Origin: Tachypleus tridentatus
Lineage: Eukaryota > Arthropoda > Merostomata > Xiphosura > Limulidae
Direction: 5' to 3'
Assembly (NCBI RefSeq): GCF_004210375.1
Contig: NC_134834.1
Span: 10,091,857-10,155,856 of the forward strand
DNA: 64,000 nucleotides
A program made the translations under genes and the position numbers. The stretch's first letter is position 1, and the number at the start of each line of letters is the position of its first letter. Below the pieces are notes generated by a model. That model did no database searches. It was not told where the DNA came from and was given only the letters and a program-made list of their open reading frames with translations. This document shows positions 35,401 to 49,415 of this stretch, one piece after another.

Positions 35401-38400
35401 ATAAACTAGGAAAGGGTTAGAAAAAAGAATACAAAATGGAAAGTTGAATTATAAACTAGGAAAGAGTTAAAAAAAAAGAATACAAAATGGAAGGTTGAAT
35501 TATAAACTAGGAAAGAGTAAAAAAAAAAGAATACAAAATGGAAGGTTGAATTATAAACTAGGAAAGAGTGAAAAAAAAGAATACAAAATGGAAGGTTGAA
35601 TTATAAACTAGGAAAGGTGAAAAAAAAAGAATACAAAATGGAAGGTTGAATTATAAACTAGGAAAGAGTGAAAAAAAAGAATACAAAATGGAAGGTTGAA
35701 TTATAAACTAGGAAAGAGTGAAAAAAAAGAATACAAAATGGAAGGTTGAATTATAAACTAGGAAAGAGTGAAAAAAAAAGAATACAAAATGGAAGGTTGA
35801 ATTATAAACTAGGAAAGAGTGAAAAAAAAGAATACAAAATGGAAAGTTGAATTATAAACTAGGAAAGAGTGAAAAAAAAACAAAATGGAAGGTTGAATTA
35901 TAAACTAGGAAAAGAGGAATACAAAATGGAAAGTTGAATTATAAACTAGGAAAGAGTGAAAAAAAAAAATACAAAATGGAAAAATTATAAACTAGGAAAG
36001 AGTACAAAATGGAAAGTTGAATTATAAACTAGGAAAGAGTGAAAAAAAAAGAATACAAAATGGAAGGTTGAATTATAAACTAGGAAAGAGTGAAAAAAAA
36101 AAGAATACAAAATGGAAAGTTGAATTATAAACTAGGAAAGAGTGAAAAAAAGAATACAAAATGGAAAGTTGAATTATAAACTAGGAAAGAGTGAAAAAAA
36201 AGAATACAAAATGGAAAGTTGAATTATAAACTAGGAAAGAGTGAAAAAAAGAATACAAAATGGAAAGTTGAATTATAAACTAGGAAAGGTGAAAAAAAAA
36301 GAATACAAAATGGAAGGTTGAATTATAAACTAGGAAAGAGTGAAAAAAAAGAATACAAAATGGAAAGTTGAATTATAAACTAGGAAAAGAGTGAAAAAAA
36401 AAAAATAAAAATGGAAGGTTGAATTATAAACTAGGAAAGAGTGGAAAAGAATACAAAATGGAAAGTTGAATTATAAACTAGGAAAGAGTGAAAAAAAGAA
36501 TACAAAATGGAAAGTTGAATTATAAACTAGGAAAGAGTGAAAAAAAAAGAATACAAAATGGAAAGTTGAATTATAAACTAGGAAAGAGTGAAAAAAAATA
36601 CAAAATGGAATTATAAACTAGGAAATGGAAAAAAAAAATTGGATTGAATTAAACTAGGAAAGAGTGAAAAAAAAAAGAATACAAAATGGAAAGTTGAATT
36701 ATAAACTAGGAAAGAGTGAAAAAAGGAAAGAGTGAAAAAAAGAATACAAAATGGAAAGTTGAATTATAAACTAGGAAAGAGTTGAAAAAAAAGAATAAAA
36801 ATGGAAAGTTGAATTATAAACTAGGAAAGAGTGAAAAAAAAGAATACAAAATGGAAAGTTGAATTATAAACTAGGAAAGAGTGAAAAAAAAAGGATACAA
36901 AATGGAAAGTTGAATTATAAACTAGGAAAGAGAAAAAAAAATACAAAATGGAAAGTTGAATTATAAACTAGGAAAAGAGTGAAAAAAATACAAAATGGAA
37001 AGTTGAATTATAAACTAGGAAAGAGTGAAAAAAAAATACAAAATGGAAGGTTGAATTATAAACTAGGAAAGAGTGAAAAAAAAAGAATACAAAATGGAAG
37101 GTTGAATTATAAACTAGGAAAGAGTGAAAAAAAAAGAATACAAAATGGAAAGTTGAATTATAAACTAGGAAAGAGAGAAAAAAAAAGAATACAAAAAGGA
37201 AAGTTGAATTATAAACTAGGAAAGAGTGAAAAAAAGAAAATACAAAATGGAAAGTTGAATTATAAACTAGGAAAGAGTGAAAAAAAAATACAAAATGGAA
37301 AGTTGAATTATAAACTAGGAAAGAGTGAAAAAAAATACAAAATGGAAGGTTGAATTATAAACTAGGAAAAGAGTGAAAAAAAAAGAATACAAAATGGAAA
37401 GTTGAATTATAAACTAGGAAAGAGTGAAAAAAAAAGAATACAAAATGGAAAGTTGAATTATAAACTAGGAAAGAGTGAAAAAAGAATACAAAATGGAAAG
37501 TTGAATTATAAACTAGGAAAGAGTGAAAAAAAAGAATACAAAATGGAAGGTTGAATTATAAACTAGGAAAGAGTGAAAAAAAGAATACAAAATGAAAGTT
37601 GAATTATAAACTAGGAAAGAGTGAAAAAAAAAGAATACAAAATGGAAAGTTGAATTATAAACTAGGAAAGAGTGAAAAAAAGAATACAAAATGGAAAGTT
37701 GAATTATAAACTAGGAAAGAGTGAAAAAAAAGAATACAAAATGGAAAGTTGAATTATAAACTAGGAAAAAAAAATACAAAATGGAAAGTTGAATTATAAA
37801 CTAGGAAAGAGTGAAAAAAAAGAATACAAAATGGAAAGTTGAATTATAAACTAGGAAAGAGTGAAAAAAAGAATACAAAATGGAAAGTTGAATTATAAAC
37901 TAGGAAAGAGTGAAAAAAAAAGAATACAAAATGGAAAGTTGAATTATAAACTAGGAAAGAGTGAAAAAAAGAATACAAAATGGAAGGTTGAATTATAAAC
38001 TAGGAAAAGAGTGAAAAAAAAATACAAAATGGAAAGTTGAATTATAAACTAGGAAAGAGTGAAAAAAAAGAATACAAAATGGAAAGTTGAATTATAAACT
38101 AGGAAAGAGTACAAAATGGAAAAAAAAAACTAGGAAAATACAAAATGGAAAGTTGAATTATAAACTAGGAAAGAGTGAAAAAAATACAAAATGGAATACA
38201 AAAACTGGAAAAGGTTGAATTATAAACTAGGAAAGAGTTGAAAAAAAAAAAAGAATACAAAATGGAAAGTTGAATTATAAACTAGGAAAGAGTGAAAAAA
38301 AAGAATACAAAATGGAAGGTTGAATTATAAACTAGGAAAGGGTTAGAAAAAAGAATACAAAATGGAAGGTTGAATTATAAACTAGGAAAGGGTGAAAAAA

Positions 38401-41400
38401 AAGAATACAAAATGGAAAGTTGAATTATAAACTGGGAAAGGGTAAGAAAAAAGAATACAAAATGGAAAGTTGAATTATAAACTAGGAAGGAGTGAAAAAA
38501 AAAGAATACAAAATGGAAAGTTGAATTATAAACTAGGAAAGAGTGAAAAAAAAGAATACAAAATGGAAAGTTGAATTATAAACTAGGAAAGAGTGAAAAA
38601 AAGAATACAAAATGGAAAGTTGAATTATAAACTAGGAAAGAGTGAAAAAAAGAATACAAAATGGAAGGTTGAATTATAAACTAGGAAAGAGTTAAAAAAA
38701 AAGAATACAAAATGGTAGGTTGAATTATAAACTGGGAAAGGGTTAGAAAAAAGAATACAAAATGGAAGGTTGAATTATAAACTAGGAAAGAGTTAAAAAA
38801 AAGAATACAAAATGGAAAGTTGAATTATAAACTAGGAAAGAGTGAAAAAAAAAGAATACAAAATGGAAAGTTGAATTATAAACTAGGAAAGAGTGAAAAA
38901 AAAATACAAAATGGAAAGTTGAATTATAAACTAGGAAAGAGTGAAAAAAAAAGAATACAAAATGGAAAGTTGAATTATAAACTAGGAAAGAGTGAAAAAA
39001 AGAATACAAAATGGAAAGTTGAATTATAAACTAGGAAAGAGTGAAAAAAAAAAAATACAAAATGGAAAGTTGAATTATAAACTAGGAAAGAGTGAAAAAA
39101 AAAGAATACAAAATGGAAAGTTGAATTATAAACTAGGAAAGAGTGAAAAAAAAGAATACAAAATGGAAAGTTGAATTATAAACTAGGAAAGAGTGAAAAA
39201 AAAAGAATACAAAATGGAAAGTTGAATTATAAACTAGGAAAGAGTGAAAAAAAAAATACAAAATGGAAAGTTGAATTATAAACTAGGAAAGAGTGAAAAA
39301 AAAAATACAAAATGGAAAGTTGAATTATAAACTAGGAAAGAGTGAAAAAAAAAAGAATACAAAATGGAAAGTTGAATTATAAACTAGGAAAGAGTGAAAA
39401 AAAAGAATACAAAATGGTAGGTTGAATTATAAACTAGGAAAGGGTAAGAAAAAAGAATACAAAATGGAAGGTTGAATTATAAACTAGGAAAAGAGTGAAA
39501 AAAAAAAGAATACAAAATGGAAAGTTGAATTATAAACTAGGAAAGAGTGAAAAAAAAAGAATACAAAATGGAAAGTTGAATTATAAACTAGGAAAGAGTG
39601 AAAAAAAGAATACAAAATGGAAAGTTGAATTATAAACTAGGAAAGAGTGAAAAAAAAAAATACAAAATGGAAAGTTGAATTATAAACTAGGAAAGAGTGA
39701 AAAAAAAGAATACAAAATGGAAAGTTGAATTATAAACTAGGAAAGTGAAAAAAAAAAAGAATACAAAATGGAAAGTTGAATTATAAACTAGGAAAGAGTG
39801 AAAAAAAAGAATACAAAATGGAAAGTTGAATTATAAACTAGGAAAAGAGTGAAAAAAAGAATACAAAATGGAAAGTTGAATTATAAACTAGGAAAGAGTG
39901 AAAAAAAAAGAATACAAAATGGAAAGTTGAATTATAAACTAGGAAAGAGTGAAAAAAGAATACAAAATGGAAAGTTGAATTATAAACTAGGAAAAGAGTG
40001 AAAAAAAAAAAATACAAAATGGAAAGTTGAATTATAAACTAGGAAAAGAGTGAAAAAAAAAATACAAAATGGAAAGTTGAATTATAAACTAGGAAAAGAG
40101 TGAAAAAAAAATACAAAATGGAAAGTTGAATTATAAACTAGGAAAGAGTGAAAAAAAAATACAAAATGGAAGGTTGAATTATAAACTAGGAAAGAGTGAA
40201 AAAAAATACAAAATGGAAGGTTGAATTATAAACTAGGAAAGAGTGAAAAAAAAAGAAACAAAATGGAAAGTTGAATTATAAACTAGGAAAGAGTGAAAAA
40301 AAGAATACAAAATGGAAGTTGAATTATAAACTAGGAAAGTGAAAAAAAGAATACAAAATGGAAAGTTGAATTATAAACTAGGAAAGAGTGAAAAAAAAAT
40401 ACAAAATGGAAGGTTGAATTATAAACTAGGAAAGAGTGAAAAAAAAAATACAAAATGGAAAGTTGAATTATAAACTAGGAAAAGTGAAAAAAAAAGAATA
40501 CAAAATGGAAAGTTGAATTATAAACTAGGAAAGAGTGAAAAAAAGAATACAAAATGGAAAGTTGAATTATAAACTAGGAAAGAGTGAAAAAAAAAAAATA
40601 CAAAATGGAAAGTTGAATTATAAACTAGGAAAGAGTGAAAAAAAAAAATACAAAATGGAAGGTTGAATTATAAACTAGGAAAGAGTGAAAAAAAAAAAAT
40701 ACAAAATGGAAAGTTGAATTATAAACTAGGAAAGAGTGAAAAAAAAAGAATACAAAATGGAAAGTTGAATTATAAACTAGGAAAGAGTGAAAAAAAAAGA
40801 ATACAAAATGGAAAGTTGAATTATAAACTAGGAAAGAGTGAAAAAAAAAAAGAATACAAAATGGAAAGTTGAATTATAAACTAGGAAAGAGTGAAAAAAA
40901 AAATACAAAATGGAAAGTTGAATTATAAACTAGGAAAGAGTTGAAAAAAAAGAATACAAAATGGAAAATGTTGAATTATAAACTAGGAAAGAGTGAAAAA
41001 AAAGAATACAAAATGGAAGGTTGAATTATAAACTAGGAAAGAGTGAAAAAAAAGAATACAAAATGGAAAGTTGAATTATAAACTAGGAAAGAGTGAAAAA
41101 AAAGAATACAAAATGGAAAGTTGAATTATAAACTAGGAAAGAGTGAAAAAAAAAATACAAAATGGAAAGTTGAATTATAAACTAGGAAAGAGTGAAAAAA
41201 AAAGAATACAAAATGGAAAGTTGAATTATAAACTAGGAAAGAGTGAAAAAAAGAATACAAAATGGAAGGTTGAATTATAAACTAGGAAAGAGTGAAAAAA
41301 AAGAATACAAAATGGTAGGTTGAATTATAAACTAGGAAAGGGTTAGAAAAAAGAATACAAAATGGAAGGTTGAATTATAAACTAGGAAAGGGTAAGAAAA

Positions 41401-44400
41401 AAGAATACAAAATGGAAAGTTGAATTATAAACTAGGAAGGAGTGAAAAAAAAAGAATACAAAATGGAAGGTTGAATTATAAACTAGGAAAGGAGTGAAAA
41501 AAAAAGAATACAAAATGGAAAGTTGAATTATAAACTAGGAAAGAGTGAAAAAAAAAGAATACAAAATGGAAAGTTGAATTATAAACTAGGAAAGAGTAAA
41601 AAAAGAATACAAAATGGAAAGTTGAATTATAAACTAGGAAAGAGTGAAAAAAAAAGAATACAAAATGGAAAGTTGAATTATAAACTAGGAAAGAGTGAAA
41701 AAAAAATACAAAATGGAAGGTTGAATTATAAACTGGGAAAGGGTTAGAAAAAAGAATACAAAATGGTAGGTTGAATTATAAACTAGGAAAGAGTTAAAAA
41801 AAAGAATAATAAAAATGGAAGGTTGAATTATAAACTGGGAAAGAGTGAAAAAAAAAGAATACAAAATGGAAAGTTGAATTATAAACTAGGAAAGAGTTAA
41901 AAAAAAGAATACAAAATGGAAAGTTGAATTATAAACTAGGAAAGAGTGAAAAAAAAATACAAAATGGAAAGTTGAATTATAAACTAGGAAAGAGTGAAAA
42001 AAAAAAGAATACAAAATGGAAAGTTGAATTATAAACTAGGAAAGAGTGAAAAAAAAGAATACAAAATGGAAAGTTGAATTATAAACTAGGAAAGAGTGAA
42101 AAAAAAAGAATACAAAATGGAAAGTTGAATTATAAACTAGGAAAGAGTGAAAAAAAAAAGACAAAATGGAAAGGTTGAATTATAAACTAGGAAAGAGTGA
42201 AAAAAAAAAATGAATTGAATTATAAACTAGGAAGAGTGAAAAAAAGAATGAATTGAATTAAAACTAGGAAAGAGTGAAAAAAAAGAATACAAAATGGAAG
42301 GTTGAATTATAAACTAGGAAAAGAGTGAAAAAAAAGAATACAAAATGGAAAGTTGAATTATAAACTAGGAAAGAGTGAAAAAAAAGAATACAAAATGGAA
42401 AGTTGAATTATAAACTAGGAAAGAGTGAAAAAAAAAAATACAAAATGGAAAGTTGAATTATAAACTAGGAAAGAGTGAAAAAAAAGAATACAAAATGGAA
42501 AGTTGAATTATAAACTAGGAAAGAGTGAAAAAAAGAATACAAAATGGAAAGTTGAATTATAAACTAGGAAAGAGTGAAAAAAAAAATACAAAATGGAAAG
42601 TTGAATTATAAACTAGGAAAGAGTGAAAAAAAAGAATACAAAATGGAAAGTTGAATTATAAACTAGGAAAGAGTTAGAAAAAACAAAATGGAATACAAAA
42701 TGGAAGGAAAGTTGAATTATAAACTGGAGGAAATTAGGGAAAAAAAAAGAATACAAAATGGAAAGTTGAATTATAAACTAGGAAAGAGTGAAAAAAAAGA
42801 ATACAAAATGGAAAGTTGAATTATAAACTAGGAAAGAGTGAAAAAAAAGAATACAAAATGGAAAGTTGAATTATAAACTAGGAAAGAGTGAAAAAAAAGA
42901 ATACAAAATGGTAGGTTGAATTATAAACTGGGAAAGGGTTAGAAAAAAGAATACAAAATGGTAGGTTGAATTATAAACTAGGAAAGGGTAAGAAAAAAAG
43001 AATACAAAATGGAAGGTTGAATTATAAACTAGGAAAGGGTAAGAAAAAGAATACAAAATGGAAAGTTGAATTATAAACTAGGAAGGGTGTGAAAAAAAAG
43101 AATACAAAATGGAAGGTTGAATTATAAACTAGGAAAGAGTGAAAAAAAGAATACAAAATGGAAAGTTGAATTATAAACTAGGAAAGAGTGGGAAGAAAAA
43201 AAAAAAAGAATACAAAATGGAAAGTTGAATTATAAACTAGGAAAGAGTGAAAAAAAGAATACAAAATGGAAGGTTGAATTATAAACTAGGAAAGAGTGAA
43301 AAAAAAGAATACAAAATGGTAGGTTGAATTATAAACTGGGAAAGGGTTAGAAAAAAGAATACAAAATGGTAGGTTGAATTATAAACTAGGAAAGAGTTAA
43401 AAAAAAAAGAATACAAAATGGAAAGTTGAATTATAAACTAGGAAAAGTGAAAAAAAAAGAATACAAAATGGAAAGTTGAATTATAAACTAGGAAAGAGTT
43501 AAAAAAAAAGAATACAAAATGGAAAGTTGAATTATAAACTGGGAAAGAGTGAAAAAAAAAGAATACAAAATGGAAGGTTGAATTATAAACTAGGAAAGAG
43601 TTAAAAAAAAAGAATACAAAATGGAAAGTTGAATTATAAACTGGGAAAGAGTGAAAAAAAAAGAATACAAAATGGAAAGTTGAATTATAAACTAGGAAAG
43701 AGTGAGAAAAAAGAATACAAAATGGAAAGTTGAATTATAAACTAGGAAAGAGTGAAAAAAAAAAATACAAAATGGAAAGTTGAATTATAAACTAGGAAAG
43801 AGTGAAAAAAAAGAATACAAAATGGAAGGTTGAATTATAAACTAGGAAAGAGTGAAAAAAAAAGAATACAAAATGGAAAGTTGAATTATAAACTAGGAAA
43901 GAGTGAAAAAAAAAAGAATACAAAATGGAAAGTTGAATTATAAACTAGGAAAGAGTGAAAAAAAAAGAATACAAAATGGAAAGTTGAATTATAAACTAGG
44001 AAAGAGTGAAAAAAAAGAATACAAAATGGAAAGTTGAATTATAAACTAGGAAAGAGTGAAAAAAAGAATACAAAATGGAAAGTTGAATTATAAACTAGGA
44101 AAGAGTGAAAAAAAAAAATGAATACAAAATGGAAAGTTGAATTATAAACTAGGAAAGAGTGAAAAAAAAGAATACAAAATGGAAGGTTGAATTATAAACT
44201 AGGAAAGAGTGAAAAAAAAAGAATACAAAATGGAAAGTTGAATTATAAACTAGGAAAGAGTGAAAAAAAAAATTAGAATACAAAATGGAAAGTTGAATTA
44301 TAAACTAGGAAAGAGAGTGAAAAAAAGAATACAAAATGGAAAGTTGAATTATAAACTAGGAAAGAGTGAAAAAAAAAGAATACAAAATGGAAAGTTGAAT

Positions 44401-47090
44401 TATAAACTAGGAAAGAGTGAAAAAAAATACAAAATGGAAAGTTGAATTATAAACTAGGAAAGAGTGAAAAAAAAAAATACAAAATGGAAAGTTGAATTAT
44501 AAACTAGGAAAGAGTGAAAAAAAAGAATACAAAATGGAAAGTTGAATTATAAACTAGGAAAGAGTGGGAAAAAAGAATACAAAATGGAAAGTTGAATTAT
44601 AAACTAGGAAAGAGTGAAAAAAAAGAATACAAAATGGAAAGTTGAATTATAAACTAGGAAAGAGTGAAAAAAAGAATACAAAATGGAAAGTTGAATTATA
44701 AACTAGGAAAGAGTGAAAAAAAAGAATACAAAATGGAAAGTTGAATTATAAACTAGGAAAGAGTGAAAAAAAGAATACAAAATGGAAAGTTGAATTATAA
44801 ACTAGGAAAGAGTGAAAAAAAAGAATACAAAATGGAAAGTTGAATTATAAACTAGGAAAGAGTTAAAAAAAAGAATACAAAATGGAAAGTTGAATTATAA
44901 ACTAGGAAAAGAGTGAAAAAAAAAAAGAATAAAGAGTGAAAAAAATGGAAAGTTGAATTATAAACTAGGAAAGAGAAAAAAAAAGAATACAAAATGGAAA
45001 GTTGAATTATAAACTAGGAAAGAGTGAAAAAAAGAATACAAAATGGAAAGTTGAATTATAAACTAGGAAAGAGTGAAAAAAAGAATACAAAATGGAAAGT
45101 TGAATTATAAACTAGGAAAGAGTGAAAAAAAATAAAATGGAAGGTTGAATTATAAACTAGGAAAGAGTGAAAAAAAGAATACAAAATGGAAAGTTGAATT
45201 ATAAACTAGGAAAGAGTGAAAAAAAAAGAATACAAAATGGAAAGTTGAATTATAAACTAGGAAAGAGTGAAAAAAAAGAATACAAAATGGAAAGTTGAAT
45301 TATAAACTAGGAAAGAGTGAAAAAAAAATACAAAATGGAAAGTTGAATTATAAACTAGGAAAAGAGTGAAAAAAAAAAAGAATACAAAATGGAAAGTTGA
45401 ATTATAAACTAGGAAAGAGTGAAAAAAAAGAATACAAAATGGAAAGTTGAATTATAAACTAGGAAAGAGTGAAAAAAAAGAATACAAAATGGAAGATTGA
45501 ATTATAAACTAGGAAAGGGTTAGAAAAAAGAATACAAAATGGAAGGTTGAATTATAAACTAGGAAAGGGTTAGAAAAAAGAATACAAAATGGAAAGTTGA
45601 ATTATAAACTAGGAAAGGGTAAGAAAAAAGAATACAAAATGGAAAGTTGAATTATAAACTAGGAAAGGGTAAGAAAAAATAATACAAAATGGAAAGTTGA
45701 ATTATAAACTAGGAAAGAGTGAAAAAAAGAATACAAAATGGAAAGTTGAATTATAAACTAGGAAAGAGTGAAAAAAAAAGAATACAAAATGGAAAGTTGA
45801 ATTATAAACTAGGAAAGAGTGAAAAAAAAAAGAATACAAAATGGAAAGTTGAATTATAAACTAGGAAAGAGTGAAAAAAAAGAATACAAAATGGAAAGTT
45901 GAATTATAAACTAGGAAAGAGTGAAAAAAAAGAATACAAAATGGAAGATTGAATTATAAACTAGGAAAGGGTTAGAAAAAAGAATACAAAATGGAAGGTT
46001 GAATTATAAACTAGGAAAGGGTTAGAAAAAAGAATACAAAATGGAAAGTTGAATTATAAACTAGGAAAGGGTAAGAAAAAAGAATACAAAATGGAAAGTT
46101 GAATTATAAACTAGGAAAGGGTAAGAAAAAATAATACAAAATGGAAAGTTGAATTATAAACTAGGAAAGAGTGAAAAAAAGAATACAAAATGGAAAGTTG
46201 AATTATAAACTAGGAAAGAGTGAAAAAAAAAAAAAACAAAATGGAAAGTTGAATTATAAACTAGGAAAAGAGTGAAAAGAATACAAAATGGAAAGTTGAA
46301 TTATAAACTAGGAAAGAGTGAAAAAAAAGAATACAAAATGGAAAGTTGAATTATAAACTAGGAAAGGGTAAGAAAAAATAATACAAAATGGAAAGTTGAA
46401 TTATAAACTAGGAAAGGGTAAGAAAAAATAATACAAAATGGAAAGTTGAATTATAAACTAGGAAAGAGTGAAAAAAAAGAATACAAAATGGAAAGTTGAA
46501 TTATAAACTAGGAAAGAGTGAAAAAAAAGAATACAAAATGGAAAGTTGAATTATAAACTAGGAAAGAGTGAAAAAAAAGAATACAAAATGGAAAGTTGAA
46601 TTATAAACTAGGAAAGAGTGAAAAAAAAAAAGAATACAAAATGGAAAGTTGAATTATAAACTAGGAAAGAGTGAAACAAAAAAGAATACAAAATGGAAAG
46701 TTGAATTATAAACTAGGAAAGAGTGAAAAAAAAAGAATACAAAATGGAAAGTTGAATTATAAACTAGGAAAGAGTGAAAAAAAAGAATACAAAATGGAAA
46801 GTTGAATTATAAACTAGGAAAGAGTGAAAAAAAAAGAATACAAAATGGAAAGTTGAATTATAAACTAGGAAAGAGTGAAAAAAGAATACAAAATGGAAAG
46901 TTGAATTATAAACTAGGAAAGAGTGAAAAAAAGAATACAAAATGGAAGGTTGAATTATAAACTAGGAAAGAGTGAAAAAAAAAGAATACAAAATGGAAAG
47001 TTGAATTATAAACTAGGAAAGAGTGAAAAAAAAGAATACAAAATGGAAAGTTGAATTATAAACTAGGAAAGAGTGAAAAAAGAGTGAACA
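32455..47090. repeat. 14.6-kb A-rich minisatellite, about 49-51-bp unit, nearly 300 copies
   Basis: The unit reads gaatacaaaatggaaagttg, aattataaactaggaaagag, then tg(a)6-12. Length varies with the A-run. Two unit types alternate in patches: aaagagtgaaaaaa (most) and aaagggt(t)a(a)gaaaaaag (32490-33180, 34440-34560, 38340-38460, 41330-41400, 42910-43060, 45490-45690, 45943-46140, 46350-46440). The plus strand is about 78% purine. Frames of 60-124 codons (repeats of KLNYKLGKSEKKRIQNG) appear only where units happen to be 51 bp and are not genes. Broken units occur near 36600-36650, 38110-38210 and 42660-42740. Confidence 0.96.
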
Positions 47091-47702
47091 GTTATTATTA
47101 TTAAACAGACAATGGAAGAATGAATTATAAACTTTAAGAAAAGAGAAAGAAGTTAAAAAGAAAGATTTCATGATGAACTGGGATATATAAAAAGAAACAA
47201 AAGAAATTTAGAATTTCAAATTAGGAAGTGATTGAGAAGGTTTTAAAAATGATTTATTATGAAATGAGTAAATAACAAATATTGTAATATCCAAATCTAG
47301 TGACATTTTTATTATTAAAGTGTGTTATTTTTACATTTTGTGTTAATAGCAAGGTACTAGGTGCATTCAGGTCACTGTAGATTTTAACATATTTGTGTAT
47401 GTATGTGTGACTATTAATGTATGACCATGTTTACTACAGTGATCTACACAGTTTGTTGTGTAGAATTAGCTTTATCTATTTACGGTTGATTTGTGGAGTT
47501 ACTGTACCTTTGTTCAGAAGAAACATTTATTTTATTTACATATTCAAGTTTAGGAATCTGAACTCTTGGAAGATACCTTGACAAAGGCTCATAAATTGGT
47601 TTCTGTTATTTTTGTAGATTGGGTGAGGTTTTAAAGAAGTTTGGTGTTTTTAAGTCACATGAAACGTTTCATTCTGGATTTTTAAAGGAATCTTTTTCTC
47701 AG

Positions 47703-47817
47703 GTGTATCAAGAAGTCATGTACCAGGAGTACACAGCAAAGAAGAATAAGGACCGTTTGGTTCAATTGGAACAATATTATGAACAGGTTTTAGAAAAAGC
47801 AAAGGCAGAAATAACGT
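47703..47817 (+). CDS. CCNB1IP1: HEI10 coding exon 5 (start of coiled coil)
   Basis: After aatctttttctcag: VYQEVMYQEYTAKKNKDRLV, QLEQYYEQVLEKAKAEIT, aligning with human VHQERLYQEYNFSKAEGHL. The start is phase 0, as exon 4 requires. The donor is weak: GTATCC at 47818 gives phase 1, which is what exon 6 needs, while the neighbouring GT at 47816 gives the wrong phase. Confidence 0.8.
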
Positions 47818-49217
47818 GTATCCTTATTCAGTTCCCACAAACCTGTATTTATTACAGATCGAAAGGAATGTTTTGTTATTTCATGATGGGACTCAGTTTT
47901 GAAAATCCTTACACTATGTAACAAAATGTTTACTGTTTCCTGTTCCTGGACAGAAAGTGTTATTTCCCAGTTGCTTATGCCTAAAGTAAATGGAAAAGAC
48001 CAGTTTTTCTCTTCGAACTTTGCTTTTGTGACCTGGGAGTGTATAACAAAAACATGATGGGAGATGATATTTGGGAGCTGATACGTGAAAGTGATTTACA
48101 TTACAGTCGCAAATCTCAAAAAACAACTCACTTCTAAACATGTTTGTGTAACTTTAGTATAAATACATGTAAATCTTGATTCATATGTTGTTTTATTCAG
48201 ACCTTATGTAAATGAAATTGTGTAGATTTGCCCATTTTTAAATAGAAAATTTCATTATCCAGGTCACAAAACCAAAGTTTGAAGGGAATAATGGCCATTT
48301 TCTGTACTTTTACAACATAAGCAGTTAAAAAGTAACACATACCATCCAGGGACTATCTTATGTGTATATTAAAATGTTGAAGTTCTGTAGAGGGATTAAG
48401 TATTATAGACCTGCTTTCATACATTTAGTACTTATAATCTGACAGTTGTTAAATTTAAATCTGTGTTAAGTTCTATCTCCATGTTTCTAGGTGACTGTAA
48501 CCGTTTATAACATGTAATCGGTTCTCTCTCGTTGAACTACCATAAATGAAGTAAAATTAAAATGAGTTAATGTGCTGTAAGTGCTTTAATTAAAGTAACA
48601 AAAAAAAACTTAAATAAATTTTTATACTGGTTTGTTTTAGCAGAAACAAATAATTTTCAGAAAATGTTTCAAATACATTTCTTTAATAAGTATCCAATTT
48701 AGATGCTAAACAACAGATTGAGAGTAAGTATATTATGTGTAACATGGCTGATTTTGAGCTGTTTGAAATTTATTTCGATCATTACACTATGATATATGTG
48801 GTGCCACATAAAATTATTAGGAAAGTCAATGCAGAAAAAGGTACCACAATTAATATTTTTTCATAAGTACATTTCACAGAGTATTTGGATAAAACAAATC
48901 TGTAAATAATACGTAATTTTTAGAAATAAAATATTTAACGTTTTCTGTTAATTCTGTAGTAAACAAAAGTATTTCGTTTAAAAACTAGATTCTTGTTGTA
49001 ACAATAGTTTATTATTACTCAGCATAATGTTTGAGTTCATCTTGGTATAGTTTTAACTCTTCATTTAAATTATACGTTTCTCAACGTGAATTACTTTAGC
49101 AAGAAATCTGTAGAAAAACATTTAATCCAGGCATAGCAAGAAAAAATAGTCAAGATAACCGTGAGTTACCAGTGACTTTTAACAGTTAGCATATGATATA
49201 ATAAATTCATATTATAG
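47818..49217 (+). other. HEI10 intron 5
   Basis: 1.4 kb of AT-rich DNA. No repeat or ORF recognised. Ends in aattcatattatag. Confidence 0.65.
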
Positions 49218-49415
49218 CAAAAAACAAAGAATTAGAAACTGAAAGGCAAAGAATTGCGGAGTTATCGGAAAGGTTGATGGAACAGAGGCGACAGTATCAG
49301 AAACTACAGTCGATGTATGAAACCATGAGAAGGAAAGCCATATCTCCAGCTATCTATCACAAATGTTCCACTGCACATAAAGGTGATGTTTCGTTTGGAA
49401 TGTGTACTGCAAATG
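49218..49415 (+). CDS. CCNB1IP1: HEI10 coding exon 6 (coiled coil)
   Basis: CA completes the split Ser codon, then KNKELETERQRIAELSERLM, EQRRQYQKLQSMYETMRRKA, then ISPAIYHKCSTAHKGD and FGMCTAN up to GTAAGT (49416). SERLMEQRRQYQKLQSMY matches human SEKLMERNRQYQKLQGLY almost residue for residue; this is the diagnostic match. Charged heptads indicate a coiled coil. Ends in phase 1. Confidence 0.92.

Larger units (their letters stand above)
31663..47702 (+). other. HEI10 intron 4, 16 kb
   Basis: The largest intron, made mostly of a 14.6-kb A-rich minisatellite (32455-47090) after a GC-rich inverted-repeat element (31792-32297). The tail 47091-47702 is plain AT-rich DNA ending in the acceptor ctttttctcag. 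It separates the RING/linker exons from the coiled-coil exons. Confidence 0.85.

Noticed and set aside
33187-44445. Lysine-rich ORFs (KLNYKLGKSEKKRIQNG repeats), up to 124 codons, and their minus-strand shadows
   Set aside because: They appear only where the A-run makes the minisatellite unit 51 bp and break elsewhere. They lie in HEI10 intron 4.
47619-47921. 100-codon ORF taken as one exon
   Set aside because: Only 47703-47817 matches HEI10 and fits splice phase. The part before the ctttttctcag acceptor and the part after the donor are intronic.
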